From JAWXCB01 sp034440455 (lineage in GTDB: Bacteria > Bacteroidota > Bacteroidia > Chitinophagales > CAIOSU01): a stretch of 64,000 nucleotides of DNA. Of this stretch, positions 1 through 10,570 are shown piece after piece. Every line of letters begins with the position of its first letter. The stretch's first letter is position 1. Position numbers and translations under genes: made by a program. The notes under the pieces were generated by a model. It did no database searches, had not been told where the DNA came from, and was given only the letters and a program-made list of their open reading frames with translations. The stretch lies in contig JAWXCB010000031.1 of the NCBI GenBank assembly GCA_034440455.1, positions 1 through 64,000 of the forward strand, written 5' to 3'.

Positions 1-3000
1 CACATCTGTTACCGTCAACACTACTGTGTTTGCACCAACTTCTGAACAATCGAAATCTGTTTCATCCAACACGAGGCTTGCAATTCCGCAATTGTCGCTT
101 GAGCCGTTGTCGATATCACCGGTGGTGATGCTCGCTGAGCCTGCATTCGTAGTTGCGCTCAACTGGATGGTTACATCCTGACAAAGTGCAATCGGTGCTA
201 CGTTGTCTTCAACTGTTACTGTTGCAGAGCAAGTATTTGAGTTACCATGAATGTCAGTTACTGTAAGCACAACCGTGTTAGCGCCTACTTCTGAACAATC
301 GAAGTCTGTCTCATCTAATGCGTAAGAAGCGATTCCGCAATTATCAGTAGAGCCATTATTAATATCACTTGTTGTGATGCTGGCTGAACCTGCATTCGTA
401 GTTGCACTCAATTGAATTGTTACATCCTGACAAACTGTAACGGGAACTTCATCATCCGTTACTGTAATTGTTTGTGTGCAAGAACTTGTATTTCCATGAA
501 TGTCGGTCACAGTCCAAACCACCGAGGTAGTTCCAACCGGATAAGTTCCTGAGCCATTGTTGCTGTTATAGCGATCATTCAGCGTACCTGCTACACCACA
601 ATTATCAGAAGTCGGTTGTGCGGCAACCGTTACATAAGCCTGACATACAGTCGGGTCAGCGGTTTGCGTCTGGTCAATACAAGTGATTACAGGCACTTCA
701 TTATCCGTGATTGTGATCGTGAAACTGCAAGTTGAGTAATTGCCGCTTGCGTCAATTACGGTGAAGCCAACTGAAGTAGTTCCTACAGGATAGTTGTCGC
801 TTGCATCGGCAGTGCCGTTGTAACCATTTGTCCAACCAGCAACTGCGCAATTATCAGCAGTTACAGGCGCAGAAACGGTTACGTTCGCGTTGCACTGACC
901 TGCATCAGCAGTTTGCGTAATAGTGGCAGGGCAAGTGATTGTCGGGTTTTCATCATCAGTTATCAAGATTGATTGTGCGCAGTCAGCCAAATTTCCGCTT
1001 GTGTCAACAACCGTCCACATTACCACTGTAACACCCACCTGATAAACATCGCTTGCATCTGATGTTCCGTTGTAGTCGTTCGTTACCGAAGCGATTACGC
1101 AGTTGTCAGATACCAAGGGTGCAGGGATAGAAACAGCAGCTTCACATAAGCCTGCATCAGCCGTTTGGATAACATCTACCGGACATGTAATCTGGGGAAG
1201 TTCATCATCAACAATGGTAACCGTGAAGCTACAAGTTGAAACATTTCCATGAATGTCAGGAACAGTAAATGTTACTGTTGTCAAACCTGCCGGATAATCA
1301 CCAGAAGGATCGTATTGATCAAGTCCACCTGCGTAATCATGGGAAATGTTATTCCAATCGGGATCGCAATTATCATCAATGCTTCCATCAGTGATTTCAA
1401 CATAAGCACTGCAAACACCCGGATCTGATAATTGTGTTCTGCTTGCAGGGCAAGTTACTACTGGCGCCTCATCATCTGTAATTGTAACTGTGAAAGCACA
1501 TGTATTTGTATTGCCGTGAATGTCTTCAATGCTGTAAGTTACTGTTGTCGTTCCTACAATGTAGTTAGCTGAAGCGTTGGTTGTTCCTGTGTAATCATTT
1601 ACATAGGAATCAACTGAACAATTGTCGCCAGTTACAGGGTTTGCAATGAAAATATCCGCATTACAAACAGAAGGATCTGCTGTCCGTGTAATGTCTGTTG
1701 GGCATGTAATTGAAGGCGCTTCATTATCGGTAATGGTCACCGTGAAATTACAAGTTGAAGTGTTGCCATAAATGTCAGATACTGTAAACTTAACTGTGGT
1801 AGTTCCTACATTATAATCATCACTTGCATCGGATGTGCCGTTATAATTATTCACAACTCCAGCTACACCACAATTATCGCCAGTTCCGGGAGCCGGCACA
1901 GATACGCCTGCTTCACACTCGCCTGCATCCGCAGTTTGCACGATATTTCCAGGACAAGTTATCGTTGGCAATTCATTATCTATAATTGTTACAATGAAAC
2001 TACAGGTTGAAGTATTTCCATGAATATCAGGAACTGTAAATGTCACCGTAGTTGAACCTACCGGATAAACACCAGAAGGATTATATTGATCAACCCCTCC
2101 CGCATAATCATGAGAAGTATTATCCGCATCAACATCGCAATTATCGGTAGCCGAACCATCGTTAATGCTAACGTAAGCAGAACAATTTCCTGCATCAGCA
2201 GTTTGAGTCCTGCTCATAGGGCAGTTCACAATAGGAGCCTCATCATCTGTAATAGTTACGCTGAAGGTACAAGTAGTGGCATTCCCTGCAAAATCAACTA
2301 CCGTGTATGTAACTGTAGTTGTGCCAACAGAGTAAATGGCAGAAGGATTATTTGTATTTGTATAGTCGTTCGTATAAGAAGCCACTCCGCAATTGTCGTC
2401 AGTAGCAGGGTCGTTCAAAATTAATGCTACATGACATACCGTTGGGTCTGCAGTTCTCAGCACATCTAACGGACATGTAATTGAAGGAGCCTCCCCGTCA
2501 ACTACTGTAACATCCTGCTGACAAGATACATTGTTCCCATAAATGTCAGTAACTGTCCATGTTATCGTGGTAGTTCCTATCAGATAGACAGCGCCTGCGT
2601 CAGACGTACCCGTATAATCATTCACCAAACCTGCAACGCCACAATTATCGCCTACGTTTGGTGTAATGCTCGCAACAAAGGCTTCGCAAACACCTGCATC
2701 TGTGTTATAAACCGGATGCGGATCGCATGAAATCACCGGGTATTCATCATCAGTAACTGTCACTGTCTGCGTACAAGTTGTCGTATTTCCATTCACATCA
2801 ATTGCAGTCCAAATCAATGTAGTAGTCCCCACCGGATAAATATCACTTCCAATTGCCTTGTCATTAAAATCATTCATGATCGTATCCATTCCACAATTAT
2901 CACTTGTGAAAGGCTCAGGAATAATTACATACGCTTCACAGACACCTGCATCAGCCGTCTGTGTAACATTCGTAGGACAAGCAACAAATGGAGGTTGAAT

Positions 3001-6000
3001 GTCCTTCACAGTAACCGTGAAACTGCACAAATTGCTGTTTCCATTTACATCGTTAACTGTATAAGTAACAGTTGTTACACCTGCCGGATAGGTATCCGAT
3101 GCGATGATGCTTCCGTTATAGTTGTTTGAATAACCTGCTACTCCACAATTATCTCCTACAGAAGGAAGGTTAATTACCACATTGCCTGTACATAAGCCAT
3201 AGGTATTATTTACTGTTTTATTAGGCGGACAAGTAATTGTCGGTAATTCTATATCTATTACGGTTATTGTTATAGTGCAAGTAGAAGTAATTCCATGAAT
3301 ATCAGTAACAGTCCACTTCACAGTGGTTAGTCCCAATGGATATGTTCCACTCGCATTTGCCAAACCATTCCTATTGTTAACCAAACTTGCAACTCCGCAA
3401 TTATCTGCTGTTGCAGGCACTGGAACTGTAACGGCAGCCTGACAAACTCCTGCATTTGTATTCACAACCATACTGGATGGGCAATTAATAAGCGGAGCTT
3501 CATTATCTGTCACTATAACTGTTTGAGTACACTGAGAAGAGTTACCATGCACGTCAGTCACTGTCCATATTATGGTTGAAGTACCTACAAGATAATTATC
3601 GCTCGCATCCGATGTTCCGTTGTAATTATTTGATACAGAAGCAACTCCGCAATTATCGCTGGTTACCGGAGCAGTAACAACTACATCTGCGTTACAAACA
3701 TTTGCATCTGCTGTTTGAGTTTGGTTAGGAGCACAAGTAATTCCCGGATTCTGCACGTCTGAAATCGTTACATCTTGTGAACATTGCACGCTGTGACCAT
3801 GTATATCCGTCACAGTCCAGGTGATTGTGGTTGTTCCAATCGGATACGTGTCACTTGCATTGCTTGTGCCATTGTAATCATTCTCAACAGAACTAACAGC
3901 GCAATTATCTGATGTTGAAGGACCAACCACAGTTACCGATGCATCACAAGCGCCAAGGTCTGTATTTTGTGCTTGATTTGCAGCACACGTAATTGCCGGC
4001 AATTCGTCATCTGTAATTGTGATGCTTTGCGTACACTGTGCGGTATTGCCATTTACATCAGTTACTGTCCAGGTAAGCACTGTTGTGCCGACAGGATATG
4101 TATCTGAAGCATCTGCTGAATTATTGAAATCATTCAGCACAGATGCTACTCCACAATTATCATCTGAGAAGATGGGGCTGCTCACAATCATTGCTGCATT
4201 ACAAACACCCGCATCGGCAGTCTGTGCCTGCGCAATATCACAGGTGATTACAGGCAGTTCGTCATCCGTTACTGTAATGGTTTGTGTGCATTGAGCAGGA
4301 TTGCCATAAATATCAAGAACAGTCCATGTCAATGTAGTAGCGCCTACCGGATAAACATCGCTTGCGTCCGAAGAACCATTATAGTCGTTCACAACAACAT
4401 CCACACTGCAATTATCATTTGTAAGTGGAGCTATCACTGCAACAGAAGCATTACAAACTCCTGCATCGGCAGTCTGCGTTTGGTTTGCCGCACAGGCAAT
4501 TGTCGGGTTTTCGTCATCCACAACGGTTAAATCCTGCGTACAGAAATTTACATTTCCGTAAATATCAAGCACTATCCATGTCAATGTAGTCGTACCGACA
4601 GGATAAACGCCCGATGCATCATCCGTACCTGTGTAATCGTTGATTACTAAATCAACCGCACAATTGTCTGAGGTTAAAGGCGACACAACTGTCATATTAG
4701 CTTCACAAACGCCTGCATCAACCGATTGAGTTTGAGCGGCAGCGCAACCAATAGCCGGAGCCTCATCATCAACCACTGTGATATTTTGCTCACATTGGGA
4801 TACATTTCCATTTACATCCAACACAATCCAAGTTACAGTTGTAGTCCCCACAGCGTAATTATCTGAAGCATCGTCTGATCCATTGTAATCATTTATTACT
4901 AAATCTACACCGCAATTATCATCAGAGGAAGGTCCGGTAACGCTAACATTTGCTCCGCACTGACCTGCATCAACTGACTGTGTTTGCTCTGATGCGCAGG
5001 TGATTGATGGAACTTCTTCGTCATTAACAGTTACAGTCTGCGTGCATTGTTTTGAATTCCCGTTTACATCTGTTACCGTCCAGATTACTGTCGTTGACCC
5101 GACAGGATAGGTACCCGAAGCATTAGTTGTGGAATTGAAATTATTAACAACTGTTGCAACAGTGCAATTATCGGCAGTTGCCGGCACACTTACAGAAACA
5201 GCACCAGTACATACACCTGCACCTGCGCTCTGTGTTATGTTAGCAGGACACGTGATGGTTGGTAACTGGTTATCCGTTACAGTAACCGTGAAGGTACATG
5301 TTGTCGTGTTGTTATGAATATCCCGAACAGTATAAATTACTGTTGTTGTACCAACCGGATAAGTTCCGGATGCGCTATTTGTCCCTGTATAATTATTTGT
5401 TACCGATTGAACACCGCAATTATCAGATGTAGCAGGCACTGAAATAGCCGTCACCGCGCTGCAGGCATTCAAATCTGTATTCTTGGCAACATTTGCCGGA
5501 CACGTAATAGCAGGGGCATCATCATCCACAACAGTAATTGTTTGCGAACATGTTTGATTATAGTTGCCATTAATGTCAATTGCTTTCCAAACAATGGTAG
5601 TAGTGCCGAAGTTAAAGTTATCCTGTACGCCATTTATTACAACATTATTCACCGTTGCAAATACTAATCCGATACCACAATTATCAGTATAAGAAGGAGC
5701 TGTCAGGGCAACACTTGCTTTACAAACACCTGCATCCGTTCCAATCGTGATTGGACCGGGACATGTGCCTGATACAACAGCAGGATTTTCAAAATCAATC
5801 ACCGCAATAAACTGTGGCTTCGTGGTAACATTTCCATGAATATCCGTAACTGTCCATAGAATCACGGTAAGTCCTTCAGGGTAATTGCCGGTAGCATTGT
5901 TTGTTCCTGTATAGGAATTCACAACGCTTTGCACACCGCAATTATCATTTATATTATAAAGCGTTGGAATAATGAGAGTTCCCAAGCATACTCCCGGATT

Positions 6001-9000
6001 TGTAATCGTAAATGTGTTAATCGGGTTATCAAATGTCGGGGCTTGATTATCTACTACTGTCACAGTGAAAACACAGGTAGATGTATTATTAAAAGCATCC
6101 GTTACAGTCCAAGTCACAGATGTCGTACCAACCGGATAAGTTCCGGAAGCATTATTTGTTCCAGTGTAAGAATTGGTAACGCTGGTGATGCCCGATGCAA
6201 GACAATTGTCTAAAATCGTAATTGCAGGGATACTTACAAAAGCCTGACACACATTGACATCATTATTTTTAGTTACGTTATTGCACTCAATCACCGGTGG
6301 GATGTTATCAATTACCGTAATTGAAGTAGTGCAGGTAGCAGTGTTACTATTTACATCCGTAACTACCAATACAATCGTGTGAGGTGAGGTACCCACATCA
6401 TTACAATTATAGAATACGCCAGCCGCATTTGTATAACTGCCTACACTGGATGTTCCTGTAACTCCAAGATTTTGAATACCGCACGCATCACTGCTTCCAT
6501 TATTGATATTAGCAGGAGTAACAGTTCCCGTACCTGCGAAATCAAGTTCTAATGTATAACTCTGACACAATGCAACCGGGGGTACCAGGTCCTGAACATT
6601 CACACTCGCGATACAAGTATTTTGATTGCTGTTCACATCCGTAACAGTAAGCACAACCTGCTGCGCACCTACATGCGAACAATTAAAACTGGACGGGAAC
6701 ACCGCCAACGACTGAATTCCGCAAGCATCATTACTTCCGTTATTCACTTGCGCTGCCGTAATAGAACCTACCCCTGAAGCATTGAGTTGGAGCGTAATAT
6801 TTTGGCAGATTGCATTTGGCAAAGTAGCATCCTGAATAGTAACTACAGCGCCACAGGTTGAAACATTTCCTTTCGTGTCTGTAACAGTTAATGTTACTGC
6901 ATTTCCACCAACATTGGCGCATGTGAAGCTATTCGGTGACACACTTAATGTAGCAATTCCGCAAGCGTCATTACTGCCATTATTCACAGCTGCTCCTACT
7001 ATTGAAGCAGCTCCGGCAGCACTCAGGTTAACTGTGATATTCTTACAGAGAGCTACAGGAAGAACCAAATCCTGCACCGTAACAGTTGACGTGCATGTTG
7101 AAGTATTAAGGCTTGGGTCTTTAACCGTCAGGGTAACAGTATTCGCACCGGTATTCACGCAACCAAATGTAGTTGGCGAAGCAGTCAAAGTAACTCCGCA
7201 CGCATCGCTGCTGCCATTATTAATTTGAGCCGGAGTGATAGAAACTGTTCCTAAAGAATTTAACTGAACTGTAATGTTCTTACAAATAGCTACAGGAAGC
7301 GTTACATCCTGAACCGTTACCGTTGAAGTGCAGGTTGCGGTATTTCCGCTCGGGTCAGTGGCTGTTAAAGTAATGGTGTTATTTCCCACGTTCACACAAC
7401 CAAAAGACGTTTGAGAAGCCGTTAATACAAATCCGCAGGCATCGCTACTACCAGAATTAATCTGTGAAGGTATGATAGATGCGCTGCCGGCACCATTTAA
7501 CTGGATAGTAATATTTTGACAAGCTGCAACGGGATTTGTTGCGTCTATAATGGTTACAGTTGAAGAACACGTTGCTGCATTGCCATTTACATCAGTAACA
7601 GTGAGTGTAACTGTATTTGCGCCAACATTTGAACAACCAAACGCATTCGGAGTTACGCTTAATGTCGCCACTCCGCACTCATCCGTGCTGCCATTATTCA
7701 CTTGGCTGGCAACAATCGAAGCGCTGCCGCCTGCGCTCAGGGTAACTGAAATACTCTTGCACAGTGCCGTTGGTGGCTTGTTATCTACAACTGTAACAGT
7801 GAAACTGCACGAAGCTGAATTTCCCTGAAGGTCAGTAGCCCTCCACACATTCGTTGTAACTCCAACCGGGTTAAATGCGCCACTTGCAAAACCGCTCAGT
7901 TGAGCTACGCTTACAGTAATACAATTATCCGTTGCTGTTGGTGTGCTATAAGCTACTGATGCTCCGCATGAACCGAGAGAATTAAATACAGAGATACTCG
8001 CAGGACAAGTGATAACCGGAGGCGCGGTTTCATTAATTGTTACCGTAAAAGTGCATGTTGCTGAATTACTAAACGCATCTGTTGACCTCCATCTTACTGT
8101 AGTGGTTCCCACAGGAAATAAAGAACCGCTTGATAAACCTAAAAGCAATGTAAGTGTCGGGGGGTTTGTGCAATTATCGCTGGAGGAAACGCTATAAGAC
8201 ACCGTTCCGCCACAAGAAGATCCATCAGCGCCTTGTGAAATATTAGCCGGACAGGTGATTGAGGGCGCCTGCACATCATTTACTGTTACATTAAAACTGC
8301 ATGTAGTGCTGTTACCGGAAGCATCAGTAGCTCTAAAACTTACAAGTGTAGTTCCGACAGGAAAAGTAGAACCGCTTTGAAAACCAGTTAAAAGTAAGGC
8401 TGTAGTACCCGGGCAATTATCACTAAGACTACCTGTAAAAGTTGTTACCGCTCCGCAAACATTTATGTCGTTGTTTTTAGTTAAGCTGGCAGGGCAAGTG
8501 AAAAGAGGAAATTCATTATCAACAATCGTTACCGTAAAACTGCATTGAGCCGTATTTCCGGAAACATCTGTTACCCTGAACGTGTTTGTCGTAACCCCAA
8601 CCGGGAAGAAAGAACCGCTGGAAAGCCCTGTTAACTGAGCAAAAATTGGGCTGGGGCAATTATCGCCAAAGGATGGAGTAGTATAGGATACTATCCTGCC
8701 GCACTGCCCAGCAGTGTTGAATTGAGAAACATTAAAAGGACATGTGATTGTTGGAAGAGTAATATCCTGAACTGTGATATTTACAGTGGAAGTAGCTGTA
8801 CATCCTTTAGAGTCTGTAACCCGTAATGTATAAAACGTGGTTGAAAGAGGGGTCGCGATTGGATTCGAAACGGTAGCGCTGCTTAAACCGGTTGCTGGCG
8901 TCCATAGATAGGTAAGCGCACCCGTGCCTCCGCTGCCTGAAGGACTGCCGCCCAAATTAGCCGAACTTCCGCCCTGAGGACAAATCGTTTGCGGAGAACC

Positions 9001-10347
9001 TGCATTTGCAAAAATTTGCGGGTTTGAAGTCAGTGAATAATCTGCCGATGTGGTCGAGCATCCTGGCGCACATGAGTTTGTTACTACTACTCGATAATTA
9101 TGAGTACCCGTGCCGTGTATTGCAGTAGAAACAATCAGATTTGCCCCTGCTCCATTCACCAAAATTGGCGAACCATTCCGAGACCATTGATATGTTGATA
9201 TCGTTCCGCAACCCGCTGCAGCTCCCGCGCTAAGCGTTGCCGTTCCGTTATAGCAGAAATTATTTGTATCAAAGCAGTTTGTGCAACTAACCGTTGTGGT
9301 AGGATTCGCATTCACATTCAATGTTACTTGATTTGAAGATGAGGCAGAACATCCTCCATTACTCTGTGTTACAGTAATGTCATAAACTCCGGCATGAGCA
9401 GCAGAAACAGGGTTAATGGTGTAAGTAGTACCTGTGCCTGACTGCACGGTTGAACTATTTCTCCTGAAAGTGATATTCGTAATCGTACCGCTTCCCGCAG
9501 AAGCAACACCGGTAAATGTTACCGAAGAGCCTACACATGCGTTAGTCGGACCCGAAATCGTAGCTGTGGGAAATAAATAAGAGGTTACCGTAGTGGTAGC
9601 AGCGCAATTACCCAAAGTGTATGTAATAGTATGCGTTGCATTTAAGTTCGGAGCTACGAATGTTGCCTGAGTTCCGTTGATACCCGTAATGCTACATCCT
9701 GAACTTGTGCAGGATGCTGACCATGTTCCGCCCGATTGGGTAGCCGTGATTGTAGTTGACGCTCCGCTGCAAATAACCCCTGAAGCAGCACTGATAGTCG
9801 GAGGAATCTGGCGATATTTCAAGATAGCAGAAACGCCAGTAAAGTCATGCCCCTGACAGTTAAACCTGTTCACCTGAACCCGATACCAGTCCGTAGCTGC
9901 CGGCTGAATCGTTAACGAGGCAGTGGTTCCACCACACCATGGACCATTGTCATCACCATAGGCGTAGAAGTTATTGGCGTTACCATCATACTTCCAAACT
10001 GAAAGCTGGGTATCGAAACTTGAGCCGCAGGTTGATACTTCGTATTGCGCACCCGCTGTCAAGAAGAGCCAACTATAAGTATTACTCCCCATAGAAACCT
10101 GAGTAGTTTGATTACATCCCGGAGGCGTTTCACTGACGATTGGACCGAAACCTGACATGGCGCATTGCGCATTGGTGTCAAGCGAAAGCCCGAGCGACAG
10201 CAATAAAACAAAAAAGCCTACTGCATGAAAATACTGCAATAAGCCTTTGCTTTTTTTATTGTTCTCGCATACTACAGTTGCTGAACAACACGTTTCAATC
10301 ACAATTGAATGTGAAGGGTTGGTTGGTTGGTAAAGAGTCCTTTCCAT
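1..10347 (-). CDS. Giant HYR/Ig-repeat surface protein, 3' end beyond window
   Basis: The minus-strand frame stays open from an ATG at 10347 to the window edge (3449 codons, no stop), so the C-terminus is missing. The first 40 residues are a long basic leader before a hydrophobic segment ending in LDTNAQC (about residues 42-62), read as an extended signal peptide. Next come a beta-sandwich domain with paired Cys (about 62-185, pre-peptidase-like), about four Ig/PKD-like modules, four HYR-like modules, six modules with a DACG core, 23 HYR modules of about 85 residues (CP...DNCG...GTTTVTWTVTD..GN...C), and two LCQ-type modules at the edge. HYR domains are Ig-like adhesion folds. I infer a secreted or surface-tethered adhesin or gliding-type filament. 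A T9SS C-terminal domain is expected but not visible. The frame was checked at several points and is intact. Confidence 0.93.
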   Translation of the reverse strand, partial: MERTLYQPTNPSHSIVIETCCSATVVCENNKKSKGLLQYFHAVGFFVLLLSLGLSLDTNAQCAMSGFGPIVSETPPGCNQTTQVSMGSNTYSWLFLTAGAQYEVSTCGSSFDTQLSVWKYDGNANNFYAYGDDNGPWCGGTTASLTIQPAATDWYRVQVNRFNCQGHDFTGVSAILKYRQIPPTISAASGVICSGASTTITATQSGGTWSASCTSSGCSITGINGTQATFVAPNLNATHTITYTLGNCAATTTVTSYLFPTATISGPTNACVGSSVTFTGVASAGSGTITNITFRRNSSTVQSGTGTTYTINPVSAAHAGVYDITVTQSNGGCSASSSNQVTLNVNANPTTTVSCTNCFDTNNFCYNGTATLSAGAAAGCGTISTYQWSRNGSPILVNGAGANLIVSTAIHGTGTHNYRVVVTNSCAPGCSTTSADYSLTSNPQIFANAGSPQTICPQGGSSANLGGSPSGSGGTGALTYLWTPATGLSSATVSNPIATPLSTTFYTLRVTDSKGCTATSTVNITVQDITLPTITCPFNVSQFNTAGQCGRIVSYTTPSFGDNCPSPIFAQLTGLSSGSFFPVGVTTNTFRVTDVSGNTAQCSFTVTIVDNEFPLFTCPASLTKNNDINVCGAVTTFTGSLSDNCPGTTALLLTGFQSGSTFPVGTTLVSFRATDASGNSTTCSFNVTVNDVQAPSITCPANISQGADGSSCGGTVSYSVSSSDNCTNPPTLTLLLGLSSGSLFPVGTTTVRWRSTDAFSNSATCTFTVTINETAPPVITCPASISVFNSLGSCGASVAYSTPTATDNCITVSVAQLSGFASGAFNPVGVTTNVWRATDLQGNSASCSFTVTVVDNKPPTALCKSISVTLSAGGSASIVASQVNNGSTDECGVATLSVTPNAFGCSNVGANTVTLTVTDVNGNAATCSSTVTIIDATNPVAACQNITIQLNGAGSASIIPSQINSGSSDACGFVLTASQTSFGCVNVGNNTITLTATDPSGNTATCTSTVTVQDVTLPVAICKNITVQLNSLGTVSITPAQINNGSSDACGVTLTASPTTFGCVNTGANTVTLTVKDPSLNTSTCTSTVTVQDLVLPVALCKNITVNLSAAGAASIVGAAVNNGSNDACGIATLSVSPNSFTCANVGGNAVTLTVTDTKGNVSTCGAVVTIQDATLPNAICQNITLQLNASGVGSITAAQVNNGSNDACGIQSLAVFPSSFNCSHVGAQQVVLTVTDVNSNQNTCIASVNVQDLVPPVALCQSYTLELDFAGTGTVTPANINNGSSDACGIQNLGVTGTSSVGSYTNAAGVFYNCNDVGTSPHTIVLVVTDVNSNTATCTTSITVIDNIPPVIECNNVTKNNDVNVCQAFVSIPAITILDNCLASGITSVTNSYTGTNNASGTYPVGTTSVTWTVTDAFNNTSTCVFTVTVVDNQAPTFDNPINTFTITNPGVCLGTLIIPTLYNINDNCGVQSVVNSYTGTNNATGNYPEGLTVILWTVTDIHGNVTTKPQFIAVIDFENPAVVSGTCPGPITIGTDAGVCKASVALTAPSYTDNCGIGLVFATVNNVVINGVQDNFNFGTTTIVWKAIDINGNYNQTCSQTITVVDDDAPAITCPANVAKNTDLNACSAVTAISVPATSDNCGVQSVTNNYTGTNSASGTYPVGTTTVIYTVRDIHNNTTTCTFTVTVTDNQLPTITCPANITQSAGAGVCTGAVSVSVPATADNCTVATVVNNFNSTTNASGTYPVGSTTVIWTVTDVNGNSKQCTQTVTVNDEEVPSITCASEQTQSVDAGQCGANVSVTGPSSDDNCGVDLVINDYNGSDDASDNYAVGTTTVTWIVLDVNGNVSQCEQNITVVDDEAPAIGCAAAQTQSVDAGVCEANMTVVSPLTSDNCAVDLVINDYTGTDDASGVYPVGTTTLTWIVLDIYGNVNFCTQDLTVVDDENPTIACAANQTQTADAGVCNASVAVIAPLTNDNCSVDVVVNDYNGSSDASDVYPVGATTLTWTVLDIYGNPAQCTQTITVTDDELPVITCDIAQAQTADAGVCNAAMIVSSPIFSDDNCGVASVLNDFNNSADASDTYPVGTTVLTWTVTDVNGNTAQCTQSITITDDELPAITCAANQAQNTDLGACDASVTVVGPSTSDNCAVSSVENDYNGTSNASDTYPIGTTTITWTVTDIHGHSVQCSQDVTISDVQNPGITCAPNQTQTADANVCNADVVVTAPVTSDNCGVASVSNNYNGTSDASDNYLVGTSTIIWTVTDVHGNSSQCTQTVIVTDNEAPLINCPSSMVVNTNAGVCQAAVTVPVPATADNCGVASLVNNRNGLANASGTYPLGLTTVKWTVTDIHGITSTCTITITVIDIELPTITCPPNKTVNNTYGLCTGNVVINLPSVGDNCGVAGYSNNYNGSIIASDTYPAGVTTVTYTVNDVNGNSNLCSFTVTVKDIQPPFVACPTNVTQTADAGVCEAYVIIPEPFTSDNCGMDTIMNDFNDKAIGSDIYPVGTTTLIWTAIDVNGNTTTCTQTVTVTDDEYPVISCDPHPVYNTDAGVCEAFVASITPNVGDNCGVAGLVNDYTGTSDAGAVYLIGTTTITWTVTDIYGNNVSCQQDVTVVDGEAPSITCPLDVLRTADPTVCHVALILNDPATDDNCGVASYTNDYTNTNNPSAIYSVGTTTVTYTVVDFAGNATTCTFSVTITDDEAPIVNCPMSRTQTADAGNCSAYVSINDGSATDNCDVDADNTSHDYAGGVDQYNPSGVYPVGSTTVTFTVPDIHGNTSTCSFIVTIIDNELPTITCPGNIVQTADAGECEAGVSVPAPGTGDNCGVAGVVNNYNGTSDASDDYNVGTTTVKFTVSDIYGNTSTCNFTVTITDNEAPSITCPTDITRTADPSVCNADIFIANPVTGDNCSVDSYVNDYTGTTNASANYIVGTTTVTYSIEDIHGNTNTCAFTVTITDDEAPVVTCPASRTQLSDPGVCSAYVEITDGSIDDNCDPDWNNISHDYAGGLDQYDPSGDYPAGLTTVTFTVPDIHGNVSTCSFTVTIVDDELPQITCPVDVIQTADAGLCEAAVSIPAPLVSDNCVIASVTNDYNGTSDASDVYQVGVTVVMWTVVDTSGNLADCAQSILITDDENPTITCPATITQTADAGQCNANVTVSAPVTADNCAVAGWTNGYNGTADASDNYPVGTTSVGFTVIDASGNYSTCSFTITITDNEVPVITCIDQTQTADPTVCQAYVTVAAQPTSDNCGVAGTLNDRYNSNNGSGTYPVGTTSVVWTVTDIHGNTSSCTQTITVTDDEVPVTVCQDVTIQLSATTNAGSASITTSDINNGSTDNCGIASYALDETDFDCSEVGANTVVLTVTDIHGNSNTCSATVTVEDNVAPIALCQDVTIQLSATTNAGSASITTGDIDNGSSDNCGIASLVLDETDFDCSEVGANTVVLTVTDV
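590..6300 (-). repeat. Tandem HYR-domain coding repeats, about 23 units
   Basis: The Asp-Asn-Cys core codons (gcaattatc or gcaattgtc on the plus strand) recur 23 times between about 598 and 6200 at a mean spacing of about 255 bp. Each unit encodes one HYR-type Ig-like domain. Between 950 and 2485 the units form a higher-order array of two three-module blocks with a period of about 771 bp. Confidence 0.9.
6310..7790 (-). repeat. Six DACG-type modules
   Basis: Six units of about 240 bp have cores reading DACG or DECG (plus-strand positions near 6480, 6720, 6960, 7200, 7437 and 7677) instead of DNC. Their edges read ALCKNITV and VTVQD. They are a distinct module class placed between two blocks of HYR modules. 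Two similar LCQDVTIQL modules lie at the window start (1-450). Confidence 0.8.
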
Positions 10348-10570
10348 AGGAATACAGGGGTTTTTTAAAAAAATAATTCGCCTTCTTCAAGGCTATTTAA
10401 TCCAAATTAATCAATAAATCCAATTCTTTTCAAACTTTTTTTGAAACTTTCTCCTCTACATAATAATCTCCCAAAATATCACTTTTCAAAAATTCAACAA
10501 ACGCTCTGCCCTCTTCCATCGTCAAGAATATAAAAATACGTGTTTATACTTACGCAGTTTTCGCAAAAAT

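Noticed and set aside
2086..8197. Plus-strand open frames of 60-117 codons
   Set aside because: They are antisense shadows of the giant repeat gene, with low-complexity translations and no signals.
1..8800. Regular repeat spacing suggesting CRISPR or satellite DNA
   Set aside because: The spacing of about 255 bp and the codon-phase conservation match tandem HYR domains in one open minus-strand frame. There are no short identical repeats with unique spacers.
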